A stretch of DNA of 64,000 nucleotides from Actinoplanes sp. L3-i22. GTDB lineage: Bacteria > Actinomycetota > Actinomycetes > Mycobacteriales > Micromonosporaceae. Position numbers and translations under genes: made by a program. The stretch covers positions 6,766,501-6,830,500 of the forward strand of contig NZ_AP024745.1 in the NCBI RefSeq assembly GCF_019704555.1, read 5' to 3'. Positions 16,350 to 28,200 of the stretch are shown piece by piece. Position 1 is the first letter of the stretch; each line of letters starts with the position of its first letter. The notes beneath the pieces were generated by a model. That model saw nothing but the letters and a program-made list of their open reading frames with translations, was not told the origin of the DNA and searched no databases.

Positions 16350-17501
16350 ATGGCTTCGCAACGTCGCCCCGGCACCCGGCAGCGCGGCCGGCAGCACACC
16401 CCGCTTCTCGGGCGCCTCGATAGTCTTCCGGCGGCGCTCGCGGCGGCACGGCAGCTGCAGCAGAACGGGCAGACCGCCAGTGCGGTGAACCTGCTCGCCG
16501 CCCACCTGCACGAACGCACCCACAACATGATGGCCGACGCTCCGATGCTGGCCGACGCCTGCATCCTGTACGCCACCCTCACCACCGGCGACGACCAGCT
16601 CCGCGCCGCGGCCTATGCCTACCGGGCCAGCCGCAACCTGCACCCCGGGCTGCCCACCCACCCGCGTCGCCTCGAGGCCGCCGCCACCTACGGCAGCGTC
16701 CTGCAGCAGCACGGCCGACACGACGAAGCGATCACGGTCCGCCGCGGCCTGCTGGCCGCCTACCGCGACCTGGACCGCACCGCAGACATTCTCACCGCCA
16801 CCACCGATCTCGCGGCCAGCCTGCACACCGCCGGCCACTGCGCCGAAGCCAGCCGGGCAATCGCCTGCGCCTGGCACATCTGGTCCGACCACACCCCACA
16901 CACCGACCTCGACACCGGGACCGCCGTGCTCGCCGCGCACATGCGGATCCTGCGGTCCTGCCGCCGCCACCTCGACCTGATCGCCCTGCTACACCGCACC
17001 CGCGACACCCGTACCTGGAACGACCTGGCCGCCGCCCGCACCGCCGCCACCGATACCGCCGACACCGCCTACATCGACAGGCACTCCTCCAGCTGCACCT
17101 ACAGCCCACAGCAGGCGACGGGCACCCCACCGGCCGTTCCTGCCCCGCACGCCAGCCCGCAGCCGGCGGCACCACCCCCAGCGGCTTTGCGACCGCCCTT
17201 CGTTCACGTCGTCGCTGTACGCCGGGTCCGACAATCCCGTGCTCGTGTGCGGCATCCGCTGGCCAGCTACCAGCCAAGCGACATCGCTGGCGCGTTCAGC
17301 ATCGTGGTCACCGCACCCGAAGCCCAGCCCCTGCTCGACCCCGGCCACATCCCGGAGGCCGAGCCCACCGCGGCACAACACCAGCTCACCGCCCGAGTCG
17401 CTAGCTACCTCGCGCACCAGCGCGCCCGCCGGGCCACCCTGCGCACCGCAGCAGCCGTCCTCCCGATCGCCGTCGTCCTGCTCACGCTGCTTCTGCTCTG
17501 A
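16350..17501 (+). CDS. TPR-like protein with C-terminal membrane anchor
   Basis: 383 residues. Residues 25-230 are helical repeats (AAARQLQQNGQTASAVNLLA, LEAAATYGSVLQQHGRHDEA, LAASLHTAGHCAEASRAIA) related to the protein at 8615. A Pro/Ala-rich linker (about 260-300) follows. The last 20 residues form a single hydrophobic helix, AAAVLPIAVVLLTLLLL, after a basic RARR cluster, giving a tail-anchored topology with the repeats in the cytosol. Start ATG preceded by AAAAGGATGAG. Function unknown; a membrane-bound scaffold is plausible. Confidence 0.75.
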   Translation: MASQRRPGTRQRGRQHTPLLGRLDSLPAALAAARQLQQNGQTASAVNLLAAHLHERTHNMMADAPMLADACILYATLTTGDDQLRAAAYAYRASRNLHPGLPTHPRRLEAAATYGSVLQQHGRHDEAITVRRGLLAAYRDLDRTADILTATTDLAASLHTAGHCAEASRAIACAWHIWSDHTPHTDLDTGTAVLAAHMRILRSCRRHLDLIALLHRTRDTRTWNDLAAARTAATDTADTAYIDRHSSSCTYSPQQATGTPPAVPAPHASPQPAAPPPAALRPPFVHVVAVRRVRQSRARVRHPLASYQPSDIAGAFSIVVTAPEAQPLLDPGHIPEAEPTAAQHQLTARVASYLAHQRARRATLRTAAAVLPIAVVLLTLLLL

Positions 17502-17560
17502 GCCTCAGCTGGGCAACAAGTCTCCCTCCCTGCCGCCTACCCGCCTCGGAGCCATACGCA

Positions 17561-17848
17561 ATGAAACCCCTAACCGACGAGACGAACGCCGGCACACCAC
17601 CGACCGAACCCACCGAGCCGCCCCACCAGCCGGTACGGCGGCTGTCGGCCAAGGCTCGCGCCGCTCTACAGGAAAAGGCTGTGCGCCGTTATGGCGAGGG
17701 CGCCTCCATCCGCAGGATCTGTGCCGAAACCGGACGCTCCTACGGTTTCACCCATCGGCTCCTCACCGACGCCGGCGTCCAAATGCGTAGACGCGGCCAC
17801 CACCACGGAGCCGGTGACAACCCAGGCAGTCCCCCACCTGCTAACTAG
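17561..17848 (+). CDS. Small helix-turn-helix protein
   Basis: 95 residues. The core ALQEKAVRRYGEGASIRRI followed by CAETGRSYGFTHRLLTDAG is the compact HTH protein found in many copies in Streptomyces and relatives, where the motif ASIRxLAxETGRSYGFVHRxL is nearly invariant. N- and C-terminal tails are Pro- and His-rich. It probably binds DNA; targets are not known. Last gene of the + strand run, 60 bp after the tail-anchored TPR gene. Confidence 0.8.
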   Translation: MKPLTDETNAGTPPTEPTEPPHQPVRRLSAKARAALQEKAVRRYGEGASIRRICAETGRSYGFTHRLLTDAGVQMRRRGHHHGAGDNPGSPPPAN

Positions 17849-17998
17849 CTGGCCCTGTCGGCAGGCACAGCGATCACGCGGACCGCCAAATGTCGTTCGG
17901 CCGAGCCGGCCCCATCCATTTCCTTAACGCACCGCTGAGCCGGGCCGCGGTCTGGGCGGTGGTGGTCTCGCGTTCGGCGATCAGGTCGAGCAGTGTGG

Positions 17999-18820
17999 TC
18001 ATGTGCGACGGTTCACCGCCAGGTCGGGGTGCTGGTGCCGGTCAGCCGTCGGATCATGGTGGCTGTTGACGCCCACAATGTTCGCGACACCGACGCTTCG
18101 GTCCGGCTTCTAGTCGCGGGTCAGCCGACAGTGCAGCATCAGGGTGCCGTAGACCTGTTCGACGATCCAGCGCTTCTTGACCGGGACGAACCCGGCCCGG
18201 GTGTCGGATCGTTTGACGACTTCGACGTCGATATTCAGGACGGCGCCGTGGGCGGCGAAGTCCTGCTGGAAGCCGGCGTTGACCCAGGCCCGGGTGACCG
18301 TCGGGGTGTGTTCGGCGACCTGGTCGAACAGCCGGATGCCGATCAAGTTGTCACTGATCGACGCGGTGGTCACCACAACGGCGATGATCAGGCCGAGGGC
18401 GTCGATGGCCAGACCACGTTTGCGGCCGGGGACTTTCTTGCCGGCGTCTTTGCCAATCGTGGTCTTGGGGACACGGTTCGCGGCCCGGATCGACTGGTGT
18501 CGAGCACGACCGCGGACGGGTGCTGGGCGCGACCGGCCCTCTCCCAGGCCTGGCAACGCACCAGATCGAGGACGCCCGAAATGGCTGGCTGCCCGCACTT
18601 CCGGTCGCTGGACCCTACCACCCAGCTGGTCCGCGATCAGGCCCACGCCAACCGCTGTCTGGTCGTCGATTCCCGATCGCCGGCCAGGTCGACGCGGCTC
18701 CGTTTCGCCTCTCCCTGGGCAGAGACCGCGTGATACTGCCCAGGGGCAGGCGCGCCCACTTGGTCCGCGACGTTCGAAAATTCGCCCGGCGAGTGATGAT
18801 CAAACAACACAAGTCATGCA
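17999..18820 (-). pseudogene. Degenerate IS5-type transposase
   Basis: The best-preserved block (18646-18110) reads DAGKKVPGRKRGLAIDALGL, IIAVVVTTASISDN and VKRSDTRAGFVPVKKRWIVE, then QVYGTLMLHCRLTRD, as in DDE transposases of the IS4/IS5 superfamily. After an in-frame stop the expected C-terminal tail continues to a stop at 17999. The N-terminal part is broken into other frames up to about 18820. At least one stop and one frameshift make it inactive. Terminal repeats could not be identified. It sits directly next to the immunity/toxin locus. Confidence 0.7.
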
Positions 18821-18870
18821 AACCGCCTGAACCGCAATGACGGCCCAAAGTACGCTGATTAGCCGCCCTC

Positions 18871-19221
18871 TCATGCCGAGGGTAGATAGATGGCGCGGGA
18901 TTGAGGATCATAAACTGCCAATCCTTTCTCCCCAGCCGTTCTCAGGACAAAATCTTTAAGCTCACCCTTTCTCGACCACGATATTGCCAGCAACACGCAT
19001 TCCTCCGTGCGATAGACCTCCGAGGCCCAGGGCGAGTCGTCGTCATCCGTTTCATCATCAGCATCCGGATATGCTTCCATGACGGCGTCATAGAAATTGC
19101 TCACATCCAGACTAGCCTCAACCACACCCGCAATACCATCAGTCAATTGATCATATATATGGAATGCCTGGTCAGGGTCAATCATTGTCGTCTGACGCCA
19201 GATTGCCAGGTCAAAGCTCAT
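18871..19221 (-). CDS. Probable immunity protein for the RHS toxin
   Basis: 116 residues, acidic, with no membrane segment. It begins MSFDLAIWRQTT and contains VSNFYDAVMEAYPDADDETD and SPWASEVYRTEECVLLAISW, a compact alpha/beta pattern seen in cytosolic immunity proteins near polymorphic toxins. The ATG at 19221 has GAAGGG about 10 bp upstream and is preferred to the GTG at 19230. It lies 36 bp after the toxin stop on the same strand and shares the low GC of the toxin tip, the usual picture of a cognate toxin/immunity cassette. The exact immunity family was not identified. Confidence 0.7.
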   Translation of the reverse strand: MSFDLAIWRQTTMIDPDQAFHIYDQLTDGIAGVVEASLDVSNFYDAVMEAYPDADDETDDDDSPWASEVYRTEECVLLAISWSRKGELKDFVLRTAGEKGLAVYDPQSRAIYLPSA

Positions 19222-19257
19222 AGTTTTCACACCCTTCGATCACCGTTTACGTGCCTA

Positions 19258-22200
19258 CTATTTACGGTCAATCCAGACGTCGAACGTGCCTACAATCGTT
19301 TTTCCATCTTTAGTAGTGACAGTGTTGCCAGGCTCGTTCAGCCAGTCATCGAATGCTTGCTGATGAGGGTTGCGCTTGCCAGTGGCGCCCTTAGTTTCGA
19401 TGCCGAGCCACTGACCTTCGATCTCGACAAGACCATCGTACTTCCGGGTTTTCTTGAAAGCTGGCGACCGAACTTGGGTTTCCTTCCGAACAACGTTCGC
19501 GCCATCAAGCTCGAGGTGATCCCATGCGTTTATCTCGTCATCCTCACCGACTTGCCCTCCGCCATTACTTTTACCAAATGTGCCGTTACCCCAACGGACC
19601 TGACCGCCAGTACCGCAACCACACGTCCCGGAATGCCCGGTGACTGAACCGCCGCAGTTGTGGACTAGAACTGGCTCGTTTCCAACCAAGACATAGTACG
19701 TATGGAGGTCGTTGACCGTCAGGTCGTCCATCCAATTGAGGCCGGTCCAGATCGTGACTGCGGCGACGGTCTGGGTCGACACACCGTCAGCGTCGCGAAG
19801 TTCGTCGCCCACCTTCAGGTCTTGAGCCTCATCCCATTTGCTGTCAGTGGCGTTCCAGAACGGGTGCTTCACAGTCGTATGGACGACAGCCGCCTTGGCC
19901 GTTTTACCATCCTGAACCGTTATGTCGACCAGGTCGGTATCTTGATGGTGATGCAGGACGCTTACCGATTTATTCTCGGTTTTCCCGGACTTCGGATCAG
20001 TCGCCACAACTTGATCACCAAGCTTGACGTCACCAATCTTCTTCTTGCTGCCGTCCGCCATTAGAACCTGAGTCGACGGGGCGAAGCTGTGGTTGTCGGA
20101 TTTCGGGCAACTTCTGTTTCCTCCACTCCTTCCACCAACAACGGCTCCGACCAGTGCGCCAGTGCTGGCGGCCTGCGCAGTCTGGGACCAATTGACGTGG
20201 CCAGTTGTAGCCACCTGTTCGGCGGCGTCTGCGACTCCGCCGCCGACTCCACCGGCGATACCGCCGGAGATAGCTTTGCCGAACAAGTTCGCGCCGAGCT
20301 TGCCGGCCGCGTAGCCAGCCACCTTGCCGCCGATCGCGCCGCCAAGGCCGCCAGTTGCCAGGCCGATTGCACCGGAGATGGCTGCGCTGGCGAAAGAATT
20401 ACCAAGATCGGAAAGATTGTGGATGTCGCCGGAGGCCGCGTCCTTGAGCATATTGATCGCGATGCCAGCAGCCATGGCTCCAACCGGCCCGAGCGGCGTA
20501 AACGCCAGAGCGACAGTCGCAACTACGGCAACGACAGCAATAATTTGCTTCTTGTGCTCCTTAACATACTTTACGGACTTTTTGGCAGCGTCGCCGACGA
20601 TTTTGACGGCCTTGACTACTGCTCGGGCTGCCCGCTGCTTGAGCGCAGCGCCTTTTCGTTTGGCTTCTTGGTGAGCTTTATACGCCCTATGCTGCTGCGC
20701 ACGCTTCTTTTGTGTGGCGCGTTTGCGGCCTTGCTCGGCCTTCTTGGCCAGGCCTTTCATGCCGGTGTGCCGGGCTACCGTGGCGACAGCGCTGTACACC
20801 TTGGCCTTGGCCGAGTAGTAGGTGGCGGCCGCGGAGTGGTAGGCGTACGAGCCGTAGCTGTAGGCAGCTGAGTATGCCTGCGCGGTGTAGGAACCCACCG
20901 CGTGATAGGCGGACGAGGCCACCGACTTTGCTTTGTTGAACAGGCCCCCGAGGCTCATGTGGCCGGTGGGGTCGGTGTTCATCATCGGGTTCGCGCTGGC
21001 GTACTGGTACCGGTTGGCGTCGATGGAGTCGGGGGCCGGGTTGTTGGCGACGGTGTCGCGGTTGTCGAACTGGCCGGTGCCGGTGTTGTACCAGCGGGCG
21101 GCCATGTTGACCCGGCCGGTGGTGGTCTCGGTGTACTCGGATTGGTAGCCGAGGTTGCCGACCATGCCGGTGCTGGTCTTCACGGTGCCGAGCGGGTCGT
21201 AGATCGTCTTGCCGGCCAGTGTGGTGCCGGCGGTGGTGAACTGGCCGACGACGTCGTCGTGCAGGTCGGTCCAGACCAGGCGGGTGTTGCCGGCGGAGGC
21301 GGCGCCGACCAGGTCTGATCCGGGGTCGCGGACGTAGGTGGCGCCGGAGTCGTCCTTGGCCAGGTCGTTGCTGGTGCCGGTGTAGGAGAACCCGGTTTGC
21401 AGGGCTCGGCCGAGGGCGTCGTAGCCGTAGGTTTCGGTGCCGCCGTTGTAGGTCTGGGTGATCGTCTGGTCGAAGGCGTCGGCGGTGGTGGTGTAGGCGT
21501 TGTTCGGGCCGACCACGTTCTTGAGGGTGCCGCGCGGGGTGTAGCCGTAGCTGACGCCCGTGTTGTCGGTGGTCAGGCGGTTGCGTTCGTCGTAGGTGTA
21601 GGTGGTTGAGCCGTTGCCGGTTCGGTTGCCGGACAGGTCGTAGGTGTAGCCGATGGTGGTGTTGCCGTCGCCCCAGGAGGTGAGCCGGTCGGCGCGGTCG
21701 TACGTGTACGTGTTGGTCGTGGTGGCGGTGGTGCTGCCGAAGTTGGTGGTCGTCTTCGAGGTTTCGTTGCTGTTTTCGTCCCAGCCGTACGCGATCTTCG
21801 CGAGAGACGTGCCGCCGGAGGTCTTCAGCTCGTCGGCAGTGGTGCGGTGCAGGCCGTCGTAGGTGAAGATTCGCCGGTTGGCGGTACCGCCGTAGGTGAT
21901 CTGGCTGACCGCGGACGTCTGGTCGTAGGTGTAGGTCAGGTCCGTGCCCGCGGTCGTGTTCTTCAGCGTGAACAGCCGGTCGGCTTGGTCGTAGGCGTAG
22001 TTCGTCGTGCCGGCGGCGTCGGCGCGGGAGGACATCAGGCCGTCGTCGGTGTAGGTGAAGGACGAGTTACCGGACGGGCCGGTGACCGCGGTCGGCAGGC
22101 CTCGGTCGTCGTAGTCGACCGTGTTGTCCCCGGTGGGTGAGGAGAACTTCGTGACGCGTCCACCGAGGTCGTATCCGAAGGTGCGGGCGCTGGTCGCTGC

Positions 22201-25200
22201 TTCGGCGCCGGTACCGGACTGGCTGGTCAGCTCGCCCATGTTGTCGTAGGTGTAGGTCTGCGCGATCCCGCCCGGGGAGGTGCGCTTGACCGTCTGGCCG
22301 GCCGCGTCGTAGGTCGTGGTGTAGCTGCGGTCGGTTTCGGCGGGGTACTGGCTGGTGGCCGGCTCGATGGTCTTCTCGGGCAGGTTCCAGGTGTTGTACG
22401 TGGTCCAGAACGCGTTCTTGCGGCCGTCGGTGAACCGGGTCCGGTTGCCGAGCAGGTCGTAGCCGAAGGAGGTGTCGACCGCTGTGCCCTGAGTGTCTGC
22501 GACGGTGGTCGGCTGGTGTTCGCCCAGGACCAGGCCGGTTGCGTCGTAGGTGAACGAGGTGACCGTCTTGCGTCCGTCGGTGCTGGTCAGCACGTTGCCG
22601 GCGGCGTCGTAGGTCTGCGCGCTGCTGGTCAGGGCGGGAGTGCTGGTCCTGGTGGTGTACGCGGCGGTTGCGGTCGCGCGGCCGAGCATGTCGTAGCTGG
22701 TGGACTGGTATGCGCCGTCGGGTTGTTCGACGCCGGTGGGGCGGCCGAGGCCGTCGTAGTCGGTCTTGGTGATCTGGCCGGCGCCGTCCTTGACGGTCAG
22801 CTGGTCGCCGGCGTTGTTGTAGGTGTAGCTCTCGGTCACGCCGGCCGGGCTCTTCGTCGATTCGAGCAGGCCGGCGGTGTTGTACTTGTTTTCGGTGATC
22901 AGCGTCTGGCCGGTCTGCCGGACCGCCTGCGTCGACGTGATGGTGCGGCCGAGGTAGTCGTAGAACGTTGAGGACACCGCGCCGGTCGGGCCTGTGACTG
23001 TCAGCGGCTCGCCCACGTTGTCGTAGGTGGCGGTGGTTTCGCCGCCGTTGGGTGTCACTGTCTTGGCGAGCCGGCCGAGCTGGTCGTAGGTGTAGGTGGT
23101 CTCGTTGCCGAGCTCGTCGGTTGACTTGGTCGGCTGGCCGAGCGTGTCGTAGTCGGTCTTCGACATCGGGTTGATGGTGGTCACGCCGTCGGGCGTGACG
23201 TATTTCGCGCCGTGGGTCTCCAGGACGTTGCCGGCTCGGTCGTAGAACGTCCAGGACTTGTTCTGGTTGGCGTCGAGGCTTTCGGTCTGGTCGCCGAAGG
23301 TGTCGTAGCCGGCCCAGGTGACTGGCCGTGCGGGCGTCGGGAGCTTGCCGAAGAGTTCGTTGGTGACGGCGGGGCCGGTGGTGACGGTGGGCCGTTCGCC
23401 TTCGTCGTAGCTGACGTCGGTGAGGTTGCCGAGCGGGTCCTTGGTTCGTACGGCCAGGCCGCTTTCGTCCAGCGTCGCGCTGGTGCGTGAGACCGTGGCG
23501 GAGGCAGCGGGTGCGGTGCCGCTGGTGATCGCCGCGACCTGGGTGGTGCTCAGGGAGCTTTGGTAGGCCTGGACGTCGGCGATCGAGCCGGTGAAACCGG
23601 TGCCGCTGGTGGGCTGGCCGATCAGGATCGACGATGCTGGGGCGTTGAGCGTCTGGCTGCTGGTGAGGGTGGCTTCGGCGGTGCCGTTGACGTAGAGCAC
23701 CACCGTCTTGGCCTGCGGGTTGACGCTGACCGCAAGGTGCGTCCAGGAGCCGAGCGTGGGCGAGCTGGTGCCGTCGCCGCCGGCCGACGCGATGGTGCCG
23801 TCGGTCTTCTCGGCGGCCAACCCGACGTGCCAGCGGTCAGCAGTCTTCGCGTAGGAGACGCTCAGCGGGAGCGTGCTCAGCTTGCCTTGCAGCGCGACGA
23901 TCTGGCTGTCGGCGCCCTTGCTGGTCAGTTTGACCATCGCCGAGAGGGTGTACGGCTGGGTGGTGTCGACCGGCGCCTCGTCGCCCTTGATCGTCGAGGT
24001 GGTGCCGTTGAACGTGGCGACCTGGCCCCGGGTGGTGTCGTTGGTCCAGGTGATGTTGGTGGCGGTCAGTGGGTTGTTGCCGGAGCTGTCGGCGACGGTG
24101 GTGCCGCTGGTCTGGTTCATCTTCCAGCGGGCTACCGGGGTGGTGTCCGGGCTGGCGTTGTACGCGGTCTGCGCGGTGATGCGGCCTTCGCGGTCGTAGC
24201 GGTAGCGGGTCGCGTTGAGCGCGCTGCCGGTGCCGACGTTCTGGACCGTGTTGACCACGTTGCCGATCGCGTCGAGGTCATTGGTGGTGACCCGGTTGAC
24301 CCCGTCCGGGTCGACGATCGTCTGGTACTGCCTGCCGGCGTTGTCGTACTTGAACTGGGTCTTGGTGACCCCGTTGTTGGTCCACTGTGTGATCAGGTTG
24401 CCGTCGTCGTCGTACTCGTTCTTCTCCTGCAGGTACGCGTCGCTGCCCTGGGAGATGGTGACGGTCGCGGTCAGCCCGTTGTCGGTGTAGGTGTACGCGG
24501 TCGTGCGGCCCACGGCGTCGGTGCGGCTGATCAGCCGGCCGGCCGGGTCGTAGATGTTGCTCACGATGGGCAGGTCGGTGGCGGCGGTCGGGTGGTTCGG
24601 GTCGCCGGTCCAGCCGTGCATCGTCTCGGACAGCACGTTGCCTTCGGCGTCGACGTCGAAGGTCGTGACGCCGCCGTCGGAGTCGGTCTCCGAGGTGACC
24701 TGGCCGTAGGGGTTGTAGGTGAAGCTGGTCGTCTTGGTGAGCGCGTCGGTCTGCGACTGCTTCTGCCCGAGGCTGTTGAACGTGACGGTCTGGGTGCGGG
24801 CTACATCGCCGCCGGTGCTGTCGGAGATCGTTTGCGACGTCATGTTGCCGTCGGCGTCGTAGACGTTGGTGGTGACCGCGGTGTGCGTGGCGCTGGTGAC
24901 CCGGTTCGTGATCGTCGGATCGGTCTCGGTGAGCACCCGGCTTTGCGCGTCGTAGGTGAACGACGTGGTGCGGCCCTGCGCGAAGGTGCTGGTGGTGACC
25001 TTTTCCGCGAGTTTGCGGCCGAGGTTGTCGTAGGTGTAGTCACTCACCTCGCCGGCCGGGGAGATGGCTTCGGCCACGTCACCGTTGGCGGTGTAGAAGA
25101 TCTGCTGGACGCCGCCGCCGGCGTTGACGATGCGGTAGGGCAGCCCCGGCGGGGCGAAGGTTGTGGTGGAGCCGAACGCTTTGACGGTGGTTCCGTCGGT

Positions 25201-28200
25201 GAACAGGGTGCTGGTGGTGCCACCGAGCGGATCGGTGGTGACCAGCGGGTTGCCCTTGGCGTCGTAGTCGTAGGTGGTCTTGTAGGCGTTGTAGTTCGCG
25301 GCCGTCTTGTCCGCCGGCGTGCGAGCGTCACGGCTGGCCGTCATCAGGTCGTTTCGCGGGTCGACCGGGCTCGCCGCGTTCAGGTAGTACTCGTAGTAGG
25401 TGCTCGAGCACTTGTTGGCCGACTGGTCCTGGCAGGTGACCTGCTGGACGGTGTTGCCGCGGGCGTCCTGGACGGTCTGGGTGCGCACCCCGTTCGGGTC
25501 GTAGACGAGGCTGTCGAAGCCCCCGGTGTCGTAGCCGTACTTGGTGATCTTGCCCAGCGCGTCGGTCTCGGCGATCTGCCGGTTGTTGATCAGGTCGTAG
25601 GCGTAGGCGATGGTCTTGCCGCCGGGGTCGGTGACGGTCACGTTCTTCACCGGCATGGTGATCGTTTTGACCGTGGTGTCCACGGTGGTGACCGCGACCG
25701 CGACGGTCTGCTTGCTGGCCTCGAACTGGGCGGCCACCTGGTCGGCGGACAGTTCGCTGGGGTAGAAGGCCGCTTCGGCGAGTTTGCCGGTGTAGCGCAC
25801 GGTGTTCAGGCCACGCAGGCCGGACAGGCTCGTGCCGGTGTAGCCGGCGCCGAGGTAGGCGTTCGGCTGGTTACCCGGGTCGAGCGCCATCGTGCCCTTG
25901 GTCGTGCTCTGCGCGACGCCGTCGAGGTAGAGCGTCTGGGCGGTGCCCGACGAGGTCAGCACGGCGCTGTGCCACTTGCCGTCGTTGACCGCCGTCGCGG
26001 ACGACAGCGACTGGTTCCAGTTCTGCGAGACGGCGCTGTTGCAGGTGTAGATCTGCATCTGGGTGTGGTTGGTGGTGGCGCCGCTGGCCGAGTCGAGGCA
26101 CTTGCCGGAGTTCGGGTTCTTCAAGGTGGCGCCGGACTGCTGCCACACCTGGCCGACTCCGCCGCTGCAGGTGGCGAGCTGGACCACCGTGCCGTTGGCC
26201 GCCAGAGCGCCCTTGACCTCCAGGCACTTGCCCAGGACCTTGACCGGCCCGGTGCCGCCGGCAGGCAGCGTGAAGTTCTGCGACACGGCGGCGTTGCAGT
26301 CGTAGATCTCGGCTTTGGTGCCGTCCGCGGTGGCGCCGGCGGCGATGTCGATGCACTTCGCGTCGGTCGCGGAATGCAGCGGGCCGGTGGGAGTGGCCGA
26401 CGGGGACAGCCCGCGGAGCCTTCCGTCGGAGGTGGTCCACAGCCAGGGCAAGCCGGGGGCGGTGGTATCGCCGATCGCGCCGGCCTGAGCACCGAGCAGG
26501 ACACCACCGGTGCTGCTGGTGGTGTTGAACCAGACACCAGCGGAGGAGGCTCCGGCGGGGGCCACCGTGCCGGGCAGCGCGATGTTGGAAGTGGTGCCGT
26601 TGAAGGTGGCGGCGGTGGAGTCAGCGAACGGGCCGGTACCGCCGAGCGTCACGGCGCTGTAGGTGGCGGTGTCGCCGGCTACCTCGTTGACCGCGTCGGT
26701 GGTGTCGGCGTTGGTGTCGCCGAGGCGCCAGTAGTTGGTGGGCTTGCCGCCGAGCACGGAGGCGGCATAGATGTCGCTGCTGCCGCTGACGGTCGGCGTG
26801 CCCAGCTTCCAGAGGCCGCCGTTCTCATCAGTCACCGAGGTGACCTGGCCGGTGACGTTGCTGACCGCGACCTGTGCCTGGACCCGGCCGGCCGGAGAAG
26901 TGATCGTCTGGATCGTCGAGCTCGGCGTCTTCGCGACACTGTTGAGCAGGTCGACGTCGGCGCCGGTCAGTGCCTTGGCGTAGAAGGCGACGTCGGCGAT
27001 CGAGCCGTTGAAGTAGGCCGCCGGGGCCGGCGAGACACCATAGTTCTGGTTGTCCGGCCAGCTGCCACCGACATAGCCTGCACCGACGTACTCATAGGCG
27101 GAGCCGGCACCCTGGTAGAGCGCGATCGTGCCTGCCAGCGGGGTGCCCTGGGCCTTGCCGTCCAGGTACAGGGTCTGGGTGTTGCCGGCGCCGGCGAGCA
27201 CGGCGTGATGCCAGGTCCCGTCGGTCACGGTCGCCGTCGACTTCATCGGCGCGATGCCGCCCTGCCAGAACTCGCCGCGCAGGTAGCCGTTCTTGTCGAC
27301 GTACAACGCCGGCGTGTAGTTACGGGCGCTGGTTCCCGCGGTGATCGCGTCGCTGCTGTAGCTGAACAGCACACCGCTGGCCTTGGTGGTCTTGAACCAC
27401 ATGCTGACCGACTGGTACGAGCCGTCAGCGACCAGTTTGCCGGGCAGCTGCACGTACGACGAGGTGCCGTTGAAGGCAGCGGTGCTCGCCCCGGAGCCGG
27501 TCAGTGACGGGGCACCGCCGAGCGTGACGTTCTTGTAGGTGCCGTTGTCGACGCCGGCGTTGGTAAGCACGCTGCTGGCGGCGGAGACGCCCGCGGCGTC
27601 GTTGAGCCGCCAGTAGGAATACGGGTTGAGGTTCAGCACCGCGTTGGCGTGCTGGTTGTTGGTGTTACCCCAGGTGTAGGTGGTGCAGGCGGTGGTCGTG
27701 CCGGGCGGGCAGACACTGGTCAGCTGGTCGCCGGTGGCGTAGCCGTAGGTCCAGGTGTAGCCGGTGCCCCCGGTGGTGGGGGCCTCGGTGGCGACGGTGG
27801 CGACATGCGAGGCATCGGTGCCGGAGACCGGGGTGCTCCAGGTCATGGTCAGCTTGCGGCCCGACGCATTGGTCATCGTGGAGACGCGACCGTTGCCGTC
27901 GTAGCCGAAGATCAGTTGCCGCCCGTTAGCGTCGATGATCTTCGCGATCGGGAAGACCTTGCTGCCCGCGGCGCCGCTGAACACGTACTGCGTGGCGTCC
28001 TTGTCGGTCAGTGTGTAGCCGGTCGTCCCGTTCTGGGTCAGGATCGCGTAACGGCCCGACGCAGCGGTGAACGTGCCGTCGGCGTTGCGGCCGAACGCGA
28101 CCTCAGAGCCGTTCGGGTAGGTGATCACGACGGTCTGCACGGCACCGCTGGCGTCGGAGCGTTCGGTGGCTTTGACGTCCAGGATGCTGGACCAGCCCTG

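Noticed and set aside
23560..27507. 1315-residue open frame on the + strand inside the RHS gene
   Set aside because: It is the antisense of GC-rich YD repeats; its Val/Gly/Arg-rich translation has no domain, and the minus strand clearly encodes the RHS protein.
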